DNA of 64,000 nucleotides from Bacteroidales bacterium (GCA_019416425.1 DXXK01000030.1:6412-70411); one strand, 5' to 3'; numbered from the stretch's first letter, positions 18,489-28,132 are shown. Notes: generated by a model from the sequence alone, not told the origin. Numbers and translations: made by a program.

Positions 18489-18530
18489 AACGGGGATGTA
18501 TCGACCATTCGATGCATCCTCGTTCCTTTT
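18489..18530. terminator. Bidirectional terminator between korB and yifB
   Basis: A 16-base stem (18489-18504 with 18509-18524, two G-U pairs) with loop CCAT has a T run after it on the plus strand (CCTTTT) and an A run before it (T run on the minus strand). It can end both convergent genes. Confidence 0.8.
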
Positions 18531-18555
18531 GCGCCCGAGCGGCCCTTATTCCGGT

Positions 18556-20100
18556 TCAGAAGGTGGAGCCGTAGGTGCCGCGGTCCAGGGAGCGGTAGCC
18601 GATGGCCTCGGAGATGTGGCGGGGGAGGACGCGGTCGGAGGCGTCGAGGTCGGCGATGGTGCGGGCCACGCGCAGGATGCGGTCGAAGGCACGCGCCGAC
18701 ATGTTCAGTTTCTCCATGCGGTCCTTCAGCTTGGCCATACCCTCCTGGTCGGGCCAGGCGAACTCGCGGATCAGCCGGGAGTTCATCTGCGCGTTGCAGT
18801 ATACTCCCTTCACGTTCCTGAAACGCTCCTCCTGTATGCGCCGTGCCTCGACCACCCTGGCACGTATCGCGGCTGAACTCTCGGCCTCCTCGGTGGAGGC
18901 GATGGCATCGAAGGCCACCGGCTCGATCTCCACATGGATGTCGATACGGTCCAGCAACGGACCGCTGATGCGGTTCATATACTTGGCCACAGCCCCGGGC
19001 GCACAGGTGCACTGGCGTGTGGGATGGCCGTAATATCCGCAGGGGCAGGGATTCATGGATGCCACCAGCATGAAACTGGCCGGATACTGGACAGTGTACT
19101 TGGCCCTGGACACTGTAATGACACGGTCCTCGATGGGTTGCCGCAGCACCTCCAGGACCGTCCGGGGGAATTCCGGAAACTCATCCAGAAACAGGACCCC
19201 GTTGTGGGCCAGGGATATCTCGCCGGGCATCGGATTCACGCCACCGCCCACCAGGGCGATAGGCGAGACCGTGTGATGCGGCGAACGGAACGGCCTCTCG
19301 GTCATCAGCATGTCGCCGCGCTGCAGCTTGCCGGCCACGGAGTGTATCTTGGTCGTCTCCAACGCCTCTCCCATCCCGAGCGGCGGCAATATGGAGGGAA
19401 TACGCTTGGCCATCATGGACTTGCCTGCTCCGGGAGGACCCACCATCAGCAGGTTGTGGCCACCGGCACACGCAACCTCCAGCGCACGCTTGACCGATTC
19501 CTGACCCTTGACTTCCGCGAAGTCGTAGTCGAAATTATTGGCGCGCCTGGCGAATATTGCCCGTGTGTCGATGTGCGTAGGCCGTATGTCCGACTTGTCG
19601 GTCATAATCTCCACAACATCGCGCAGATTGCGTGCCCCGTATACCTCCAGATTATTGACCACGGCCGCTTCGGTCACGTTCCCTTCGGGGACAATGAGGC
19701 GTTTCAGGCCCATAGCCCGAGCCTTCACGGCCATAGGCAGAGCTCCCTTGATGGGCAGCAGCGTGCCGTCGAGACTAAGTTCCCCGGCAATCATATAATC
19801 GCTTAAATTCGGGACCTCGATCAGCTGTCCTGCGGTAAGGATGCCGATAGCAATGGGGAGATCGAACCCCGAACCCTCCTTCTTGACGTCGGCGGGAGCA
19901 AGGTTGATGGTGATTCGCTGCTTGGGATACGTGAAGCCGCTGTACTGGATAGCCGGGATAATACGGTCGTAACTCTCCTTGACGGTAGTGTCGGCCAGGC
20001 CGCTGACATTGAAGGCGCATCCACGCGTGATGTCGGTCTCGATGGTTACGGGCTGCGCGTCGATGCCCTGGATGCTCGCGCTGAAAACCTTGGTCAACAT
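18556..20100 (-). CDS. YifB family Mg-chelatase-like AAA+ ATPase (ComM-like)
   Basis: A 514-residue ATPase of the YifB/ComM family. An N-terminal ChlI-like (Lon-protease-fold) domain (about 1-165; residues include ETDITRGCAFNVSGL) is followed by the AAA+ module with Walker A GPPGAGKSMMAK and Walker B LFLDEFPEF. The zinc-finger-like NPCPCGYYGHPTRQCTC and the C-terminal Mg-chelatase domain come after. ComM helps branch migration during natural transformation in other bacteria; whether it does so here is unknown. It starts 4 bases after the stop of the upstream lipoprotein gene, so it is in that operon. Confidence 0.93.
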   Translation of the reverse strand: MLTKVFSASIQGIDAQPVTIETDITRGCAFNVSGLADTTVKESYDRIIPAIQYSGFTYPKQRITINLAPADVKKEGSGFDLPIAIGILTAGQLIEVPNLSDYMIAGELSLDGTLLPIKGALPMAVKARAMGLKRLIVPEGNVTEAAVVNNLEVYGARNLRDVVEIMTDKSDIRPTHIDTRAIFARRANNFDYDFAEVKGQESVKRALEVACAGGHNLLMVGPPGAGKSMMAKRIPSILPPLGMGEALETTKIHSVAGKLQRGDMLMTERPFRSPHHTVSPIALVGGGVNPMPGEISLAHNGVLFLDEFPEFPRTVLEVLRQPIEDRVITVSRAKYTVQYPASFMLVASMNPCPCGYYGHPTRQCTCAPGAVAKYMNRISGPLLDRIDIHVEIEPVAFDAIASTEEAESSAAIRARVVEARRIQEERFRNVKGVYCNAQMNSRLIREFAWPDQEGMAKLKDRMEKLNMSARAFDRILRVARTIADLDASDRVLPRHISEAIGYRSLDRGTYGSTF

Positions 20101-20104
20101 ATCG

Positions 20105-21139
20105 TCATTTCATATTTAGGAGTTGTCGCATTTGCCTCACCGCATCCGGGGCCGAACCGCCACGATACTGGACCGCGCCTCCCTTGCCCACCACGACATA
20201 GGTGGGGATTTCCTTGATGCCAAGGGCGCGGGCAGCCGTGTCGCTGAACGACATCGGCATCCAGGCCCTCACGGCACCATCGAGTGTGTCGGCGCGTGTC
20301 TGGTAGCGCCAGGCCGAGGAGTCCGCCTCCATGTTGACATCGATCACCAGCGCCCGGGTCGAGTCGATGCGTTCCTTCAGGAATCCCTTTATGTCCTTCA
20401 GGTCAGACTTGCGGGAGCCGTAGTTGTTGTTGGCGAAGAACAGCAACGCTGGGACGCTGTCGAAGCGTATGGTGTCGCAGCCGTTTCCTGCAGTACGGAA
20501 TATCAGCGGTCCGGTCCTGTATGAAGCGGGAGCGTAACCTCCAACCATATCGTTTCGGCTCACCAGATCGGTCCATTTCGGATCGACAGCCTTCCCTTTC
20601 AGCAGCCTGTAGGTGCTGTCGAACCCTTTTGGGTCCAGCCTACGGTCATAGTAGACCAGCATCAGCAGCGAGGAAAGGGGATTCTCGGGGTTAGCCTTGA
20701 CATACTTGGCCACGGCTTCGTTGATTCGGGCTCCGTCGCGCTGCGACAGCCACTGGAGATTGTCGAGGCGCCATTGCGTCAGCGTCTCGTTGATCTTATT
20801 ACCTTTGACGCGCCAGGCTGCGGGCGAGGCGTTGTCACCCCGGATTGTGATCTTGTCCCCGCGCTCGGCGTATATGACCAGGCCGGGGACGTTGCCGCCC
20901 TGGAACACATAGACCAGAGTTGGGTTGCGTGTTATGCCCTTGACGCTTCCCTTGCCGGAGGTAATGACGGCCACCTGGTCGTAGAGCCAGCCGGTCTTAG
21001 GGTCCGAGGCATAGTACAGGAGCGTGTAGCTCTCGCTGACCGACGGCGGCAGGCTGAACTCCATAAGGAACTCATTCTTTCGGCATCCCGACAGCAGCGT
21101 GAGCAGGAGGAGAAGGGGTAATAACAATCTACGGGTCAT
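20105..21139 (-). CDS. Thioredoxin-fold lipoprotein (DUF4369-like), no CxxC
   Basis: A 344-residue lipoprotein (signal LLTLLSGC). The N-terminal part (about 25-110) resembles DUF4369, a beta-rich domain found in front of thioredoxin domains in Bacteroidetes. The C-terminal part (about 220-344) has a thioredoxin-like layout, ending IPTYVVVGKGGAVQYRGG with the cis-Pro (IPT) kept. The segment where W-C-x-x-C is expected reads LLFFANNNYGSRK, so the redox cysteines are missing. It is probably periplasmic and not a disulfide oxidoreductase. It lies between manC and yifB. Confidence 0.75.
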   Translation of the reverse strand: MTRRLLLPLLLLLTLLSGCRKNEFLMEFSLPPSVSESYTLLYYASDPKTGWLYDQVAVITSGKGSVKGITRNPTLVYVFQGGNVPGLVIYAERGDKITIRGDNASPAAWRVKGNKINETLTQWRLDNLQWLSQRDGARINEAVAKYVKANPENPLSSLLMLVYYDRRLDPKGFDSTYRLLKGKAVDPKWTDLVSRNDMVGGYAPASYRTGPLIFRTAGNGCDTIRFDSVPALLFFANNNYGSRKSDLKDIKGFLKERIDSTRALVIDVNMEADSSAWRYQTRADTLDGAVRAWMPMSFSDTAARALGIKEIPTYVVVGKGGAVQYRGGSAPDAVRQMRQLLNMK

Positions 21140-21149
21140 AAATTAGTAA

Positions 21150-22247
21150 TCAGACGAATTCATCGCCGAAGCGTTCCTTGACCTCGTTGACCAGCAGGCG
21201 AATCTTCTGCTCGTCGGCTATGGGGTATACAAGCAGGGCGTTGTCGGTGTCTGCCACGATGTAGTCCTTGAGGCCGTCGGCCACGATGATTTTCTCGCCG
21301 GTAGTCGCGAAGATGGTGCCGGAGCAGTTGTTGGTGAGAACCTTGCATCCTTGCGTCACATTCCCCTCATGGCTCTTGGGTGATGCCTGGTACAGGGCTT
21401 TCCATGATCCCAGGTCGCTCCAGCCCAGGTCGGCCGTCTCCACGAACACATTGCGGGCTTTCTCCATGATGGCATAGTCGATGGAGATGTTGGGGGAGTT
21501 CGGGAATGCCTTGTCGATGAATTCCATCTCGCGCGGAGTGCCGTAGTAACCCTTGCCGGCATCGAAGATCGCGGCCACCTCGGGAGCGTATTCCTGGAAT
21601 GCCTTCAGAATCGCGTCGGCACGCCACAGGAACATTCCGGAGTTCCAGTAGAACTCACCGCTGTTCATGAAGACCGTGGCCATCTCCAGATTGGGTTTCT
21701 CGGTGAATGACTTGACTTTCAGGATATCACCGTGTCCCTCTACGGGACGTCCCAGCTGGATGTATCCATAGCCGGTGTGGGGAGACGTGGGTTTGAGGCC
21801 GATTGTGAGCAGACGGTCCCCCCCCTCGACGAACTCGATTCCCTGACGGAGCTTGTTGTGGAACTCCACTTCCTTCAGGATCAGATGGTCCGAAGGAAGC
21901 GTGATTATCGATGCGTTTGGATTGCGGGCGTAGATATGGTTAGCCACCCAGCAGATGCAGGGGGCGGTATTGCGACGGGCCGGCTCAGGCAGGATGTGCT
22001 CCGGTTTGATGTCGGGTAGCTGCTCGCGGATGGTGTCCACGTAGGCGCGGTTGGTGACCAGGATGATGTTCTCGGGCTTGCATACCGGGAGGATTCGGTC
22101 CACGGTGAGCTGCAGCAGACTGCGTCCCGTGCCGAACATGTCCAGGAACTGCTTGGGCTTGTCGGTACGGCTCATAGGCCAGAAGCGGGAGCCGATGCCG
22201 CCGCACATAATCACGCAATAGCGGTTGTCCATGATATCTGTTTTCAT
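21150..22247 (-). CDS. manC: Mannose-1-phosphate guanylyltransferase
   Basis: Makes GDP-mannose from GTP and mannose 1-phosphate for surface polysaccharides. The 365-residue nucleotidyltransferase has the signature CGGIGSRFWPMSRTDKPKQF near the N-terminus, TNRAYVDTIREQLP, and sugar-binding FTEKPN. It lacks the C-terminal cupin isomerase domain of long ManC proteins, as is common in Bacteroidetes. An alternative start (MDNRYC) lies 15 bases downstream of the ATG used. It is 10 bases upstream of the thioredoxin-fold lipoprotein gene. Confidence 0.93.
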   Translation of the reverse strand: MKTDIMDNRYCVIMCGGIGSRFWPMSRTDKPKQFLDMFGTGRSLLQLTVDRILPVCKPENIILVTNRAYVDTIREQLPDIKPEHILPEPARRNTAPCICWVANHIYARNPNASIITLPSDHLILKEVEFHNKLRQGIEFVEGGDRLLTIGLKPTSPHTGYGYIQLGRPVEGHGDILKVKSFTEKPNLEMATVFMNSGEFYWNSGMFLWRADAILKAFQEYAPEVAAIFDAGKGYYGTPREMEFIDKAFPNSPNISIDYAIMEKARNVFVETADLGWSDLGSWKALYQASPKSHEGNVTQGCKVLTNNCSGTIFATTGEKIIVADGLKDYIVADTDNALLVYPIADEQKIRLLVNEVKERFGDEFV

Positions 22248-22286
22248 AGCAGTAGGGTTATAGATAACGCGATACGGCCATCACGC

Positions 22287-24080
22287 TCAGGAGACCTTGG
22301 GGATGCTCTTGAACTGGTGCTTGACACCCTCCACCACATTCAGCATGTAGTCGGCCAGTTTCTCGGCCTCCGAAATGATGTCCATGAAGAAGATGCCTTC
22401 CTGATAACCGTATTCCTTGTTGTTGATATTGAATATGTTACCATCGCGCAACTGGTTGCGCAGGTTGTTGATTTCGCGTTCCTTGTTGTATGCCTCGACG
22501 ATGCGGCTGCTTTCGGGTCGGTCCATCTCGTCGAGCAACGCCATCATGTTGGTCATGGCTGAGTCAACCATCTCGTACATATGGTCGATCTCGTGCATGT
22601 TCTTCTCGTTGAACTCGACATGGTTTTGGTTCTTGCGCTGCAGGGTCTTGGCCACGTTGAAGCAACCGTCGGCTATGGACTCGATCTCGCTGACGATGCG
22701 GAGCATGCCGGCGATGCGCATCTTACTTTCGGGGCTGAGTCGACCCTCGGCGATATTGTTGAGATATGTCCCGATCTCGATCTCCATACGGTCGGAGATC
22801 TGCTCATACTTCTCGATACGGTTGTATAGGTCCTGATATTCCTGACTCTTGTGGTCCATGTGCAGGAGTCTGCGGCTCATGTCAAGCATACGCTGCATGC
22901 GCTTGCCGTACAGCTGTATCTCCTTCTGGGCCTGCAGTATATTGAGCTCTGATGCCGACATCAGGCCGCCGCCGATGTACTTGAGTGTGAATTCCTCTTC
23001 CTCCTCCTTGTGGCGAGCGGGAACCAGCCAGCAGACAATCTTGACGTACAGCTTGGTGAACCAGATCATGACCAGCAGGTTGCAGGCGTTGAAAACGGTG
23101 GGGAACATAGCCAGACCGAAAGCCACGCAGCTCTGTGCCTGTGCTGTGTAGCCGCCCTTCTCGTCGAGCAGGGTGGTGCCGCGCATGCCGGCCTCCTGGG
23201 CCGCAGTGATGTCCATGGGGTTGGTGCCCGTGCACCAGTACGTTATGTCCGAGACAAGGTGCATGAAAGGGTAGAAGATGAACAGGACGATGATGGAGCC
23301 CAGCACGTTGAACAGCAGGTGTCCCATCGCTGTTCGCTTGGCGTTGATGTTGCCGCTGAGCGAAGCCAGGATCGGGGTGATGGTCGTACCGATGTTGCCG
23401 CCCAGGATGATGGCGCAACCCAGCTCGAACGATATCCAGCCCTGCGAGCACATGATCAGCGTGATGGCGAACGTGGCCGCCGAGCTTTGTGCGATCATGG
23501 TGAAGACTATACCAAGCGTGAAAAATATCAGTACCGACCCGAGTCCCATACTGGTCCAGTCGGTGACGAACTTCAGCATCTCGGGATTCTCCTGCAGGTT
23601 CGGGACGTATTCCGAGATCATGTCGAGTCCCATGAACAGCAACGAGAAGCCGATCAGGAACTCGCCCAGGGACTTGTATGTACTCTTCTTCATGAACAGC
23701 ATGGGGACGCCGATGGCCAGCAGGACCAGGGAGTAGTCGGAGATGCTGACCTCGAAGCTGAACGCCGAGATGATCCAGGTTGTGACGGTGGTGCCGACAT
23801 TGGCACCGAAAATCACCGCCATGGCCTGCTGAAGCGACATCAGTCCGGCATTTACGAAGCTGACCACCATTACTGTCGAGGCACTGGAACTTTGAATCAG
23901 GGCCGTGATCGTGATACCTGTCAGCACGCCGGTGACGCTGTTGCGCGTCATTATGCCGAGAATGTTACGGAGACGATCGCCTGCCACTTTCTGCAGACCT
24001 TCGCTCATTACCTTCATTCCGTACAGGAACAGGCAGATTGATGCCAGAAGGCAAAAGAAATCTAAGACTGTGTAGCTCAT
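22287..24080 (-). CDS. Na/Pi cotransporter family protein with PhoU-like C-terminal domain
   Basis: Inner-membrane protein of 597 residues. The N-terminal half has about eight membrane segments and the two inverted QSSSA repeats typical of Na/Pi cotransporters (IQSSSASTVMVV and AQSSAATFAIT). The C-terminal 200 residues are a helical PhoU-like domain (MRIAGMLRIVSEIESIADGC and related repeats). It may take up phosphate with sodium; PhoU-like fusions suggest control by phosphate status. It begins 39 bases upstream of manC on the same strand. Confidence 0.92.
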   Translation of the reverse strand: MSYTVLDFFCLLASICLFLYGMKVMSEGLQKVAGDRLRNILGIMTRNSVTGVLTGITITALIQSSSASTVMVVSFVNAGLMSLQQAMAVIFGANVGTTVTTWIISAFSFEVSISDYSLVLLAIGVPMLFMKKSTYKSLGEFLIGFSLLFMGLDMISEYVPNLQENPEMLKFVTDWTSMGLGSVLIFFTLGIVFTMIAQSSAATFAITLIMCSQGWISFELGCAIILGGNIGTTITPILASLSGNINAKRTAMGHLLFNVLGSIIVLFIFYPFMHLVSDITYWCTGTNPMDITAAQEAGMRGTTLLDEKGGYTAQAQSCVAFGLAMFPTVFNACNLLVMIWFTKLYVKIVCWLVPARHKEEEEEFTLKYIGGGLMSASELNILQAQKEIQLYGKRMQRMLDMSRRLLHMDHKSQEYQDLYNRIEKYEQISDRMEIEIGTYLNNIAEGRLSPESKMRIAGMLRIVSEIESIADGCFNVAKTLQRKNQNHVEFNEKNMHEIDHMYEMVDSAMTNMMALLDEMDRPESSRIVEAYNKEREINNLRNQLRDGNIFNINNKEYGYQEGIFFMDIISEAEKLADYMLNVVEGVKHQFKSIPKVS

Positions 24081-24116
24081 GTAAACCTATGGGTTGGCCA
24101 GTTGGGTTATTTTTTG

Positions 24117-24124
24117 CAAATTTA
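24117..24124 (-). promoter_or_regulatory. Probable -7 element of the Na/Pi cotransporter operon
   Basis: Reading on the minus strand the sequence is TAAATTTG, a good match to the Bacteroidetes -7 consensus TAnnTTTG, 37 bases before the start codon. No clear -33 element is visible at the usual distance. Confidence 0.45.
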
Positions 24125-24185
24125 CCAAAATATTTCGATTATTTTATTAATTTTACCATCAAATAATGAAACAAATTTGTAATGC

Positions 24186-24779
24186 ATGGAAACCACGATA
24201 CTATTTCCGATGAATAACGACCTTGACAAGGCAGGTGACCAGCAACGACTGAGTCCCTTTTCTCTCTATAATTCAGAAACATTGCGTCAACGTGCGGTAT
24301 GGTGCGTGGTCGCCATGGGCCGTGACGGGTCCATCGGGCGTCATGGCGGGATACCCTGGCGCATCCGCGAGGACCTGAAACATTTCAAGGAACTGACCAT
24401 GGGCCATCCCGTCATAATGGGCCGGAAGACGTGGGAGTCGCTGCCCAGGCGACCGTTGCCCGGCCGCAGGAACATTGTGGTGACGCGTAACGCAGAATAC
24501 GAGGCTATGGGTGCCGAGACCGCGTCATCGGTGGAGGAAGCCATCTCCATGTGTCCCCCCTCGGAGGTGCCGGTCATCATCGGAGGCGAGCAGATCTACC
24601 GCCAGGCGTTGCCGTACTGCACACTGCTCCATGTCACGGCTGTGGATCTGGAGGTCCCTGACGCAGATGCATTCTTCCCTGAGATCTGTGACGCCGACTG
24701 GCTCAGGTCCCAGGAGCAGGAGCCTCAGTCCACCGACCAGGGACTGAAGTACAGTTATATGACATACGTACGGAAATGA
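24186..24779 (+). CDS. folA: Dihydrofolate reductase with N-terminal extension
   Basis: Reduces dihydrofolate to tetrahydrofolate with NADPH. The 197-residue protein has the DHFR order: VVAMGRDGSIGRHGGIPWRI (substrate loop), EDLKHFK (catalytic Asp), VIMGRKTWESLPRRPLPGR (NADPH site) and VIIGGEQIYRQALPY. Compared with usual DHFR (about 160 residues) there are some 36 extra residues before RAVWCVVAMG; the true start could be later, for example at Met10. It overlaps the next gene by 4 bases. The partner enzyme thyA lies separately at 29908, not beside folA. Confidence 0.92.
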   Translation: METTILFPMNNDLDKAGDQQRLSPFSLYNSETLRQRAVWCVVAMGRDGSIGRHGGIPWRIREDLKHFKELTMGHPVIMGRKTWESLPRRPLPGRRNIVVTRNAEYEAMGAETASSVEEAISMCPPSEVPVIIGGEQIYRQALPYCTLLHVTAVDLEVPDADAFFPEICDADWLRSQEQEPQSTDQGLKYSYMTYVRK

Positions 24780-26041
24780 AAGTCGTAATAATCAATAAAT
24801 CCGACAGTACCGGAGGAGCGGCAGTCGTTAGCCGCCGTCTGATGGAGGCTCTGGTCGATGCCGGTGTGGACGCGCGCATGCTTGTGGCCGAGAAACGGAG
24901 CGATTCGGACCGTGTGGCCCTTGCCACGACCAAGACGGCCCTGCGCCGGGAGTTTCTGCAGGAGCGATTGGGTATATTCATGCAGAACGGAATGAACCGA
25001 AGCACCCTGTTCAAGATAGATACCGGTGCCGACGGCGTGCATATATGGAAGCATCCATGGGTGCGCGAGGCGGATGTGATCTGCCTGAACTGGATCAATC
25101 AGGGTTTCGTATCTCTGGATGGCGTGCGCCGTCTGCTGGGCATGGACAAGCCTGTAGTGTGGACAATGCACGACATGTGGAACATGACGGGTATATGCCA
25201 TCATGCCGGCGAATGCGTGAACTGGCGCCGTAACTGCGGAGACTGTCCGCTGATGGGCGCCAAGGCCGCACCTGACGACCTGTCGGCCCGTGTATGGGTG
25301 GAGAAGGAGCTTCTGTACCACAAGTCGGCTCGATGTCTCAGATTCGTGGCCGTCAGCAACTGGCTGGCCGCCAAGGCCGCGGAGTCAGGACTGCTTGGAA
25401 GCCAGGATGTGACGGTGATTCCAAATGCCTTCCCTTTCGATGAACGTGAGACGAGTTTCATAGGATGCTCACGGAGTGATAAATGTCGTATCCTGTTCGG
25501 TGCCGCGCGTCTGGATGATCCAATCAAGGGTCTTCCCATTCTGGTACGCGCTACGGAGATTCTGGCGGAAAAGCATAAGAATATCGCCGCCAACTGCGAG
25601 CTGGTGACCTTCGGAAGCGTTAAGAATCCGGACAGCATCGCACGGTTCGGCATAGCGCATGAGCATATGGGAACGCTTGGAGGCAACGAGGTGAGGGATC
25701 TGTACCGAGGCGCCGACGTGGTGGTGTCCAGCTCGCTTTACGAGACACTCCCCGGGACGCTGGTGGAGGGTCAGGCATGGGGGTGCGTTCCTGTTGCCAC
25801 CGACAGCGGCGGCCAGCGCGACATCGTGGACCACAAGGAGACCGGTTATCTGGTCAAGCTTGACACGCCCGAGAAGACGGCGCGTGAGCTTGCCGAAGGC
25901 ATAGTATGGGCCTACAATGAACTGATACAGCATGGCGCTGCATTGCGGCACGCCATGCTTGAGTCTGCCCGCGAGCGGTTCGGCGCCCGTCTGGTGGCGG
26001 AGCGGTACATTGAGCTGTTCCACAGCCTCGGGGCGAAGTAA
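24776..26041 (+). CDS. Glycosyltransferase, family 4 type
   Basis: A 421-residue GT-B glycosyltransferase that probably moves a sugar onto a lipid-linked polysaccharide precursor at the inner membrane. The N-terminal domain has INKSDSTGGAAVVSRRL and WTMHDMWNMTGICHH, followed by a Cys cluster (GECVNWRRNCGDCP) common in this subfamily. The C-terminal domain has VIPNAFP and the nucleotide-sugar site SSLYETLPGTLVEGQAWG...PVATDSGG. It starts within the stop of folA (ATGA), so translation is coupled. No other polysaccharide genes adjoin; the substrate is unknown. Confidence 0.88.
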   Translation: MKVVIINKSDSTGGAAVVSRRLMEALVDAGVDARMLVAEKRSDSDRVALATTKTALRREFLQERLGIFMQNGMNRSTLFKIDTGADGVHIWKHPWVREADVICLNWINQGFVSLDGVRRLLGMDKPVVWTMHDMWNMTGICHHAGECVNWRRNCGDCPLMGAKAAPDDLSARVWVEKELLYHKSARCLRFVAVSNWLAAKAAESGLLGSQDVTVIPNAFPFDERETSFIGCSRSDKCRILFGAARLDDPIKGLPILVRATEILAEKHKNIAANCELVTFGSVKNPDSIARFGIAHEHMGTLGGNEVRDLYRGADVVVSSSLYETLPGTLVEGQAWGCVPVATDSGGQRDIVDHKETGYLVKLDTPEKTARELAEGIVWAYNELIQHGAALRHAMLESARERFGARLVAERYIELFHSLGAK

Positions 26042-26060
26042 GGCAACCCAGACGTGGGAG

Positions 26061-26109
26061 ACAATACAAGCGGCGCCTTTCTACCGGAAAGGCGCCGCTT
26101 GTATTGTTA
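26061..26109. terminator. Bidirectional terminator between glycosyltransferase and gyrB
   Basis: A perfect 20-base stem (26061-26080 with 26088-26107) closes the loop CTACCGG. It lies between the convergent glycosyltransferase and gyrB genes and can serve both. Confidence 0.85.
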
Positions 26110-26121
26110 GTCGGTTTGCGA

Positions 26122-28116
26122 TTATGCGTCGATGTTTGCGTATGTGGCGTGGGCCTCGATGAAGTCGCGGCGCGGAGCCACGTCCTCGCCCATCAGCATG
26201 GTGAACGTACGGTCGGCCTCGGCGGCGTTGGTCAGGGTCACCTGCTTAAGCATTCTGTTCTCCGGATCCATGGTTGTCTCCCACAGCTGCTCGGGGTTCA
26301 TCTCGCCCAGACCTTTGTAACGCTGCAGTATCAGACGGTTACGGTCACCGTTGCACTTGGTGTCTACGTAGCGCTGCACCTGCTGGTCGGTCCAGCAGTA
26401 TTCCGTGGTTTCGCCCTTCTTCTTGCCTTTCAGGTCGCAGCGGTACAGCGGCGGCGTTGCTATGTACAGGTATCCGTTGTCGATGATGGGACGCATGCGG
26501 CGGTAGAAGAACGTCATCAGCAGAGTGGCGATGTGGGCACCGTCGACATCGGCATCGGTCATGATGACGATTTTGTGGTAGCGCAGCTTCGACATGTTCG
26601 GGGCCTTGCTGTCCTCCTCGGTACCGATGGTTATGCCCAGGGCCTTGTACATGTTCACAATCTCCTGCGACTCCAGGATTTTGTGGTCCATGGCCTTCTC
26701 TACGTTCAGGATCTTGCCTCGGAGCGGCAGGATGGCCTGGAAGTGGGGGTTGCGGCCCTGCTTGGCCGAACCGCCAGCCGAGTCACCCTCGACCAGGAAC
26801 AGCTCGCAGTCCTCGGGGATGTGGCTCTTGCAGGGAGCCAGTTTGCCGGGGAGGCCGGCGCCGCCGAGGCTGGATTTGTTCTGCACGCGCATCTTGGCGT
26901 TGTAGGCCGCGTGGCGGGCCTGGGCGGCCAGGACAACCTTGTCGACGATGGTCTTGGCTTGCTTGGGATGTTCCTCCAGGTAGTTGCGCAGGGCGTCACT
27001 GACGGCGGTCTGCACCACGCCCATCACCTCGTTGTTGCCAAGCTTGGTCTTGGTCTGCCCCTCGAACTGGGGCTCGGCTACCTTGACCGAGACCACGGCT
27101 GTCAGACCGTCGCGGAAGTCCTCCTTCGACAGCTCGATCTTCAGCTTGTCCAGCAGATGGTTGTCCTCGGCGTATTTCTTCAGCGTCATGGTCAGGCCGC
27201 GACGGAACCCGGTCAGATGCGTGCCTCCCTCGATGGTGTTGATGTTGTTGACGTATGAGTATATGTTCTCGTTGAAGTCGTTGTTGTAGGTCATGGCCAC
27301 CTCTACAGGAACTCCGTTACGCTCTGTCTTGAGGTCAATGATGTCCTCGATCAGCGGCTCCTTGCCCTCGTCCAGGTACTCGACGAACTCGCGCAGGCCG
27401 TTTTCGGAGTAGAAAACATCCTTCTTGGGATTTCCCTCCTCGTCCAGGACGCGTTCATCGGTGAGCGTCAGGGAGATTCCGGCGTTCAGGAACGCCAGGT
27501 CGCGCAGACGGTTGGCCAGCGTCTCGTAATCGTAGACGGTCTCGGAGAAGATGGCTGCGTCGGGGTGGAAGTAGATGGTGGTGCCGGTGTGGTCGGTATC
27601 ACCGATGACGCAGAGTTCCGAAGTGGGCTTGCCGAGCGAGTATTCCTGCATGTAGACCTTGCCGTCGCGGTGAATCTCGGCGCGGAGATAGTCGGACAGA
27701 GCGTTGACGCAGCTTACGCCCACGCCGTGCAGGCCACCGGAGACCTTGTAGGAACCCTTGTCGAACTTGCCGCCTGCGTGGAGCACTGTCAGTACCACCT
27801 CCAGTGCGGGCTTGTGCATCTTCTCGTGCATGTCCACGGGGATTCCGCGGCCGTTGTCCACGACACGGATGCCGTTCTGGGTGGTGATGGTCACGTCGAT
27901 ATGGTTGGCGAAGCCGGCCAGGGCCTCGTCGATGGAGTTGTCCACCACCTCGTAGACCAGATGATGCAGACCGCGCATGCCCGTGTCGCCGATGTACATG
28001 GACGGGCGTTTGCGCACTGCCTCCAGACCCTCAAGAACCTGGATGTTGTCCGCTTGGTATTTCTTCCGGGTCTCTTCCTGACCCTCGTCGTATTCTTCGA
28101 AATCTGCCATTTTCAA
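26122..28116 (-). CDS. gyrB: DNA gyrase subunit B
   Basis: ATPase subunit of DNA gyrase, which introduces negative supercoils with GyrA. The 664-residue protein has the GHKL ATP site (VLEGLEAVRKRPSMYIGD, then EVVDNSIDEALAG and GRGIPVD), the transducer domain, and the TOPRIM region with EGDSAGGSAKQGRNP, DADVDGAHI and the C-terminal YKGLGEMNPEQLWETTMDP. The length and these motifs fit the short GyrB of Bacteroidetes better than ParE. An acidic N-terminal segment (EEYDEGQEE) precedes the ATPase. Confidence 0.95.
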   Translation of the reverse strand: MKMADFEEYDEGQEETRKKYQADNIQVLEGLEAVRKRPSMYIGDTGMRGLHHLVYEVVDNSIDEALAGFANHIDVTITTQNGIRVVDNGRGIPVDMHEKMHKPALEVVLTVLHAGGKFDKGSYKVSGGLHGVGVSCVNALSDYLRAEIHRDGKVYMQEYSLGKPTSELCVIGDTDHTGTTIYFHPDAAIFSETVYDYETLANRLRDLAFLNAGISLTLTDERVLDEEGNPKKDVFYSENGLREFVEYLDEGKEPLIEDIIDLKTERNGVPVEVAMTYNNDFNENIYSYVNNINTIEGGTHLTGFRRGLTMTLKKYAEDNHLLDKLKIELSKEDFRDGLTAVVSVKVAEPQFEGQTKTKLGNNEVMGVVQTAVSDALRNYLEEHPKQAKTIVDKVVLAAQARHAAYNAKMRVQNKSSLGGAGLPGKLAPCKSHIPEDCELFLVEGDSAGGSAKQGRNPHFQAILPLRGKILNVEKAMDHKILESQEIVNMYKALGITIGTEEDSKAPNMSKLRYHKIVIMTDADVDGAHIATLLMTFFYRRMRPIIDNGYLYIATPPLYRCDLKGKKKGETTEYCWTDQQVQRYVDTKCNGDRNRLILQRYKGLGEMNPEQLWETTMDPENRMLKQVTLTNAAEADRTFTMLMGEDVAPRRDFIEAHATYANIDA

Positions 28117-28132
28117 TTACTCTTTCAGACTG

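Noticed and set aside
26104..27258. A 384-codon plus-strand frame opposite gyrB
   Set aside because: It is an antisense shadow of gyrB with Val/Gly/Leu-rich low-information sequence and overlaps a terminator.
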